DNA of 62,370 nucleotides from the NCBI GenBank assembly GCA_038750655.1, contig JBCDGZ010000025.1:1-62370 (forward strand). The letters are read 5' to 3'. The notes under the pieces were generated by a model that saw nothing but the letters and a program-made list of their open reading frames with translations, ran no database searches and had not been told where the DNA came from. The translations under genes were made by a program, and so were the position numbers. This document shows positions 60,886 to 62,370 of this stretch, piece by piece. Each line of letters begins with the position of its first letter. Position 1 is the first letter of the stretch. Source of the DNA: JBCDGZ01 sp038750655 (GTDB taxonomy: Bacteria > Bacteroidota > Bacteroidia > Chitinophagales > Saprospiraceae).

Positions 60886-62144
60886 CCTCTGGTTTGCCCC
60901 GCTCCTTTTACAACCCACTTGTAACTGCACAGCTCGCGCAAAGCCATCGGCCCGCGGGCGTGTAGTTTCTGGGTGCTAATACCAATCTCTGCTCCCAAAC
61001 CAAACTGCCCACCGTCGGTGAAGGCTGTAGAGGCATTAGCGTAAACCACCGCTGCATCAACATGGTGTAAGAACTGATCGATGTGTTGCTGATCTTCGGC
61101 AATGATCGCCTCGCTGTGCCGCGAGCTGTACTGCGCAATATGCTGGAGGGCCTCGTCTATACTATCGACAACTTTTACAGAGAGTTTCATCGACAAAAAT
61201 TCGGTGCCAAAGCTCTCGGGCTGCGCCACCTTAAGTAGGTCGGCCGGATAATGCCCTTCGAGAACCGGGTAGGCCCGTTCATCCGCAAAAACCTGGCATC
61301 GATGCTCCTGTCCCAGCTCATCGAGGAGTCCCGGTAGCTCAGTCAGCCGCTCGCTGTGTATGACCAGGGTATCCAATGCATTGCATACGCTAACACGCCG
61401 TGCCTTGGCATTCGTAATAATCTGGCGGCCCTTATCGGCGTCGGCCGATTGGTCGAAGTAAGTATGCACGATTCCCGCTCCTGTCTCAATCACAGGCACC
61501 CGTGCATTCTCCCGAACAAACTGGATTAAGCCCTGCCCTCCTCTCGGAATGATGATGTCAATGAATTGATCGGCGTTGAGAATAGGCGGCAGCGCCTCCC
61601 GCTCGCTGGGGGCGAGATAAACAATATCTTCCAAGCCTTCGGCCGCCAGCACTTCTTTAATCAAGCCAGTAATGGCGAGGTTAGAATAGTGGGCATCCCG
61701 GCTGCCCTTCAGTACGCTGGCATTGCCGGATTTGAGGCAAAGCGCAAAGACATCGAAGGTGACGTTGGGGCGCGACTCGTAAATGATCCCGATCACACCC
61801 AGGGGAACACTGACCCGCGATAGCTGTAGGCCATTGGGCAGCTCCCGCGATTCGAGCACTTGGTGAAGCGGAGAGGGGAGGCTGGCCACCTTACGCAGGT
61901 CCGCTGCGATGTCCGCCAGTCGCTCGGGAGTGAGCATTAGGCGATCGTATTTTGGATTGGCAGGGTCCATACGATCCAAGTCCTTTTGATTCTCGGCTAG
62001 AATATGGGCTTGTTTAGCCAGGCTGAGGTCGGCTAGCCGATTGAGGATGTTGGCGATCTGCTCTTCGCTCAGCGCGACCAGTTTTCGGCTGGCTTGTTGG
62101 ACTTTTTGGAGGGCTATTGCTAATGTTTTTTCGTCGATATTCAT
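60882..62144 (-). CDS. proA: glutamate-5-semialdehyde dehydrogenase
   Basis: A 420-residue enzyme of the proline pathway, which reduces gamma-glutamyl phosphate to the semialdehyde with NADPH. Conserved features are ESRPNVTFDVFALCLKSGNASVLKGSRDA (about 120-150), IIPRGGQGLIQFV, and the catalytic Cys in RRVSVCNALDTLVIH (about 255). Length is normal. proB usually lies upstream of proA but is not seen in the 226 bases left in the window. Confidence 0.95.
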   Translation of the reverse strand: MNIDEKTLAIALQKVQQASRKLVALSEEQIANILNRLADLSLAKQAHILAENQKDLDRMDPANPKYDRLMLTPERLADIAADLRKVASLPSPLHQVLESRELPNGLQLSRVSVPLGVIGIIYESRPNVTFDVFALCLKSGNASVLKGSRDAHYSNLAITGLIKEVLAAEGLEDIVYLAPSEREALPPILNADQFIDIIIPRGGQGLIQFVRENARVPVIETGAGIVHTYFDQSADADKGRQIITNAKARRVSVCNALDTLVIHSERLTELPGLLDELGQEHRCQVFADERAYPVLEGHYPADLLKVAQPESFGTEFLSMKLSVKVVDSIDEALQHIAQYSSRHSEAIIAEDQQHIDQFLHHVDAAVVYANASTAFTDGGQFGLGAEIGISTQKLHARGPMALRELCSYKWVVKGAGQTRG

Positions 62145-62169
62145 TTTGTACTTTTTTGGTCAATCTATT

Positions 62170-62370
62170 TTAGGATAATGTATAGGGCAATACCAATAGG
62201 GCAGGGTTTGGGGCTTTGAGGGTGGGCCCGCCCTCATCCACCTCCGCCGGTTCAGCTCTTGGTCTACAGATACAATCTGTCCATTCATTCTGCGCAACTT
62301 GAACCGCAAAAGTGTCAGTGTCATCATTCATTGGTACCTGTAAACGACGAACAATCGACACATAGACGGC
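62170..62370 (-). CDS. possible partial ORF at the right edge
   Basis: One minus-strand frame is open for 66 codons from the window edge to a TAA at 62170-62172 (contains NDDTDTFAVQVAQNEWTD), while both other frames are closed. It shows no match to the C-terminus of glutamate 5-kinase or any family I know. It may be the end of a gene that starts outside the window, or a chance frame. Confidence 0.2.
   Translation of the reverse strand, partial: AVYVSIVRRLQVPMNDDTDTFAVQVAQNEWTDCICRPRAEPAEVDEGGPTLKAPNPALLVLPYTLS

Overview
The window looks like a chromosomal segment from a free-living Bacteroidota bacterium, most likely from the Saprospiria (Lewinella-like) side of the phylum. The signs are: C-terminal type IX secretion (T9SS) sorting domains on two exported enzymes; promoters of the Bacteroidota type (TTG-N17-23-TAnnTTTG) upstream of ileS and of a SPOR-domain gene; weak, A-rich ribosome binding regions; DUF1080, DUF2807 (GIN) and PD40/OmpA proteins; and many lipoproteins. 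No tRNA, rRNA, CRISPR array, insertion sequence or prophage was seen. The lineage is inferred from protein style only.

Layout. 1-510: two tandem short genes encoding 42 and 39 residue peptides that share a 24-residue leader ending in KGG and a DIDV-type C-terminal core. 0.6-8.7 kb: PaaE-like flavo/iron-sulfur reductase, M3 oligoendopeptidase, a WecA/TagO-type phosphosugar transferase overlapping crcB, a proline-iminopeptidase-like hydrolase, a thioredoxin-fold exported protein and a Cys-rich lipoprotein. 9-13.7 kb: ileS with promoter and terminator, and a ROK sugar kinase. 13.8-15.9 kb: a putative metal-related cassette (CxGKC small protein, CDACGCS outer-membrane protein, His-rich lipoprotein) ended by a strong terminator. 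15.9-16.9 kb: a MarR regulator and an NTF2-like protein, each preceded by a near-identical 27-bp operator-like palindrome. 16.9-19.0 kb: an orphan PAAR-VgrG pair. 19.2-28.2 kb: old yellow enzyme, alpha/beta hydrolase, AraC regulator, LytS/LytTR two-component pair, lipoprotein, Crp-like regulator, SRPBCC protein, HAD phosphatase. 28.2-33.4 kb: a minus-strand cluster with an M28-like lipoprotein, a T9SS-exported alpha/beta hydrolase, a Crp-like regulator and a T9SS-exported serine hydrolase. 33.7-38.6 kb: GIN-domain protein, a large TPR-PD40-OmpA protein with a 40-residue repeat region, and a coiled-coil exported protein.

38.64-39.48 kb is an 843-bp non-coding region directly upstream of dnaB. 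It holds four perfect DnaA-box matches (TTWTNCACA), an AT-rich stretch with a 16-bp palindrome, and two related hairpin elements. It is a candidate replication origin or a DnaA-controlled promoter. After dnaB come a pseudouridine synthase, a decayed small gene, an SGNH hydrolase and a large GAF-type protein. 45.6-51.9 kb is a complete MarR-controlled RND efflux operon (marR, membrane fusion protein, RND pump, TolC), with the same 14-bp operator both before marR and before the pump genes. The right end holds a SPOR-domain protein, a lipoprotein, a glutamate-cysteine-ligase-like/CBS fusion, a zinc-ribbon protein, a DUF1080 protein, an IorAB-type molybdenum hydroxylase pair and proA.

Most of the window is ordinary chromosomal housekeeping. 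The parts I consider least explained are the paired KGG-leader peptides at the left edge, the region upstream of dnaB, the orphan VgrG-PAAR pair, and the two small MarR regulons with visible operators.
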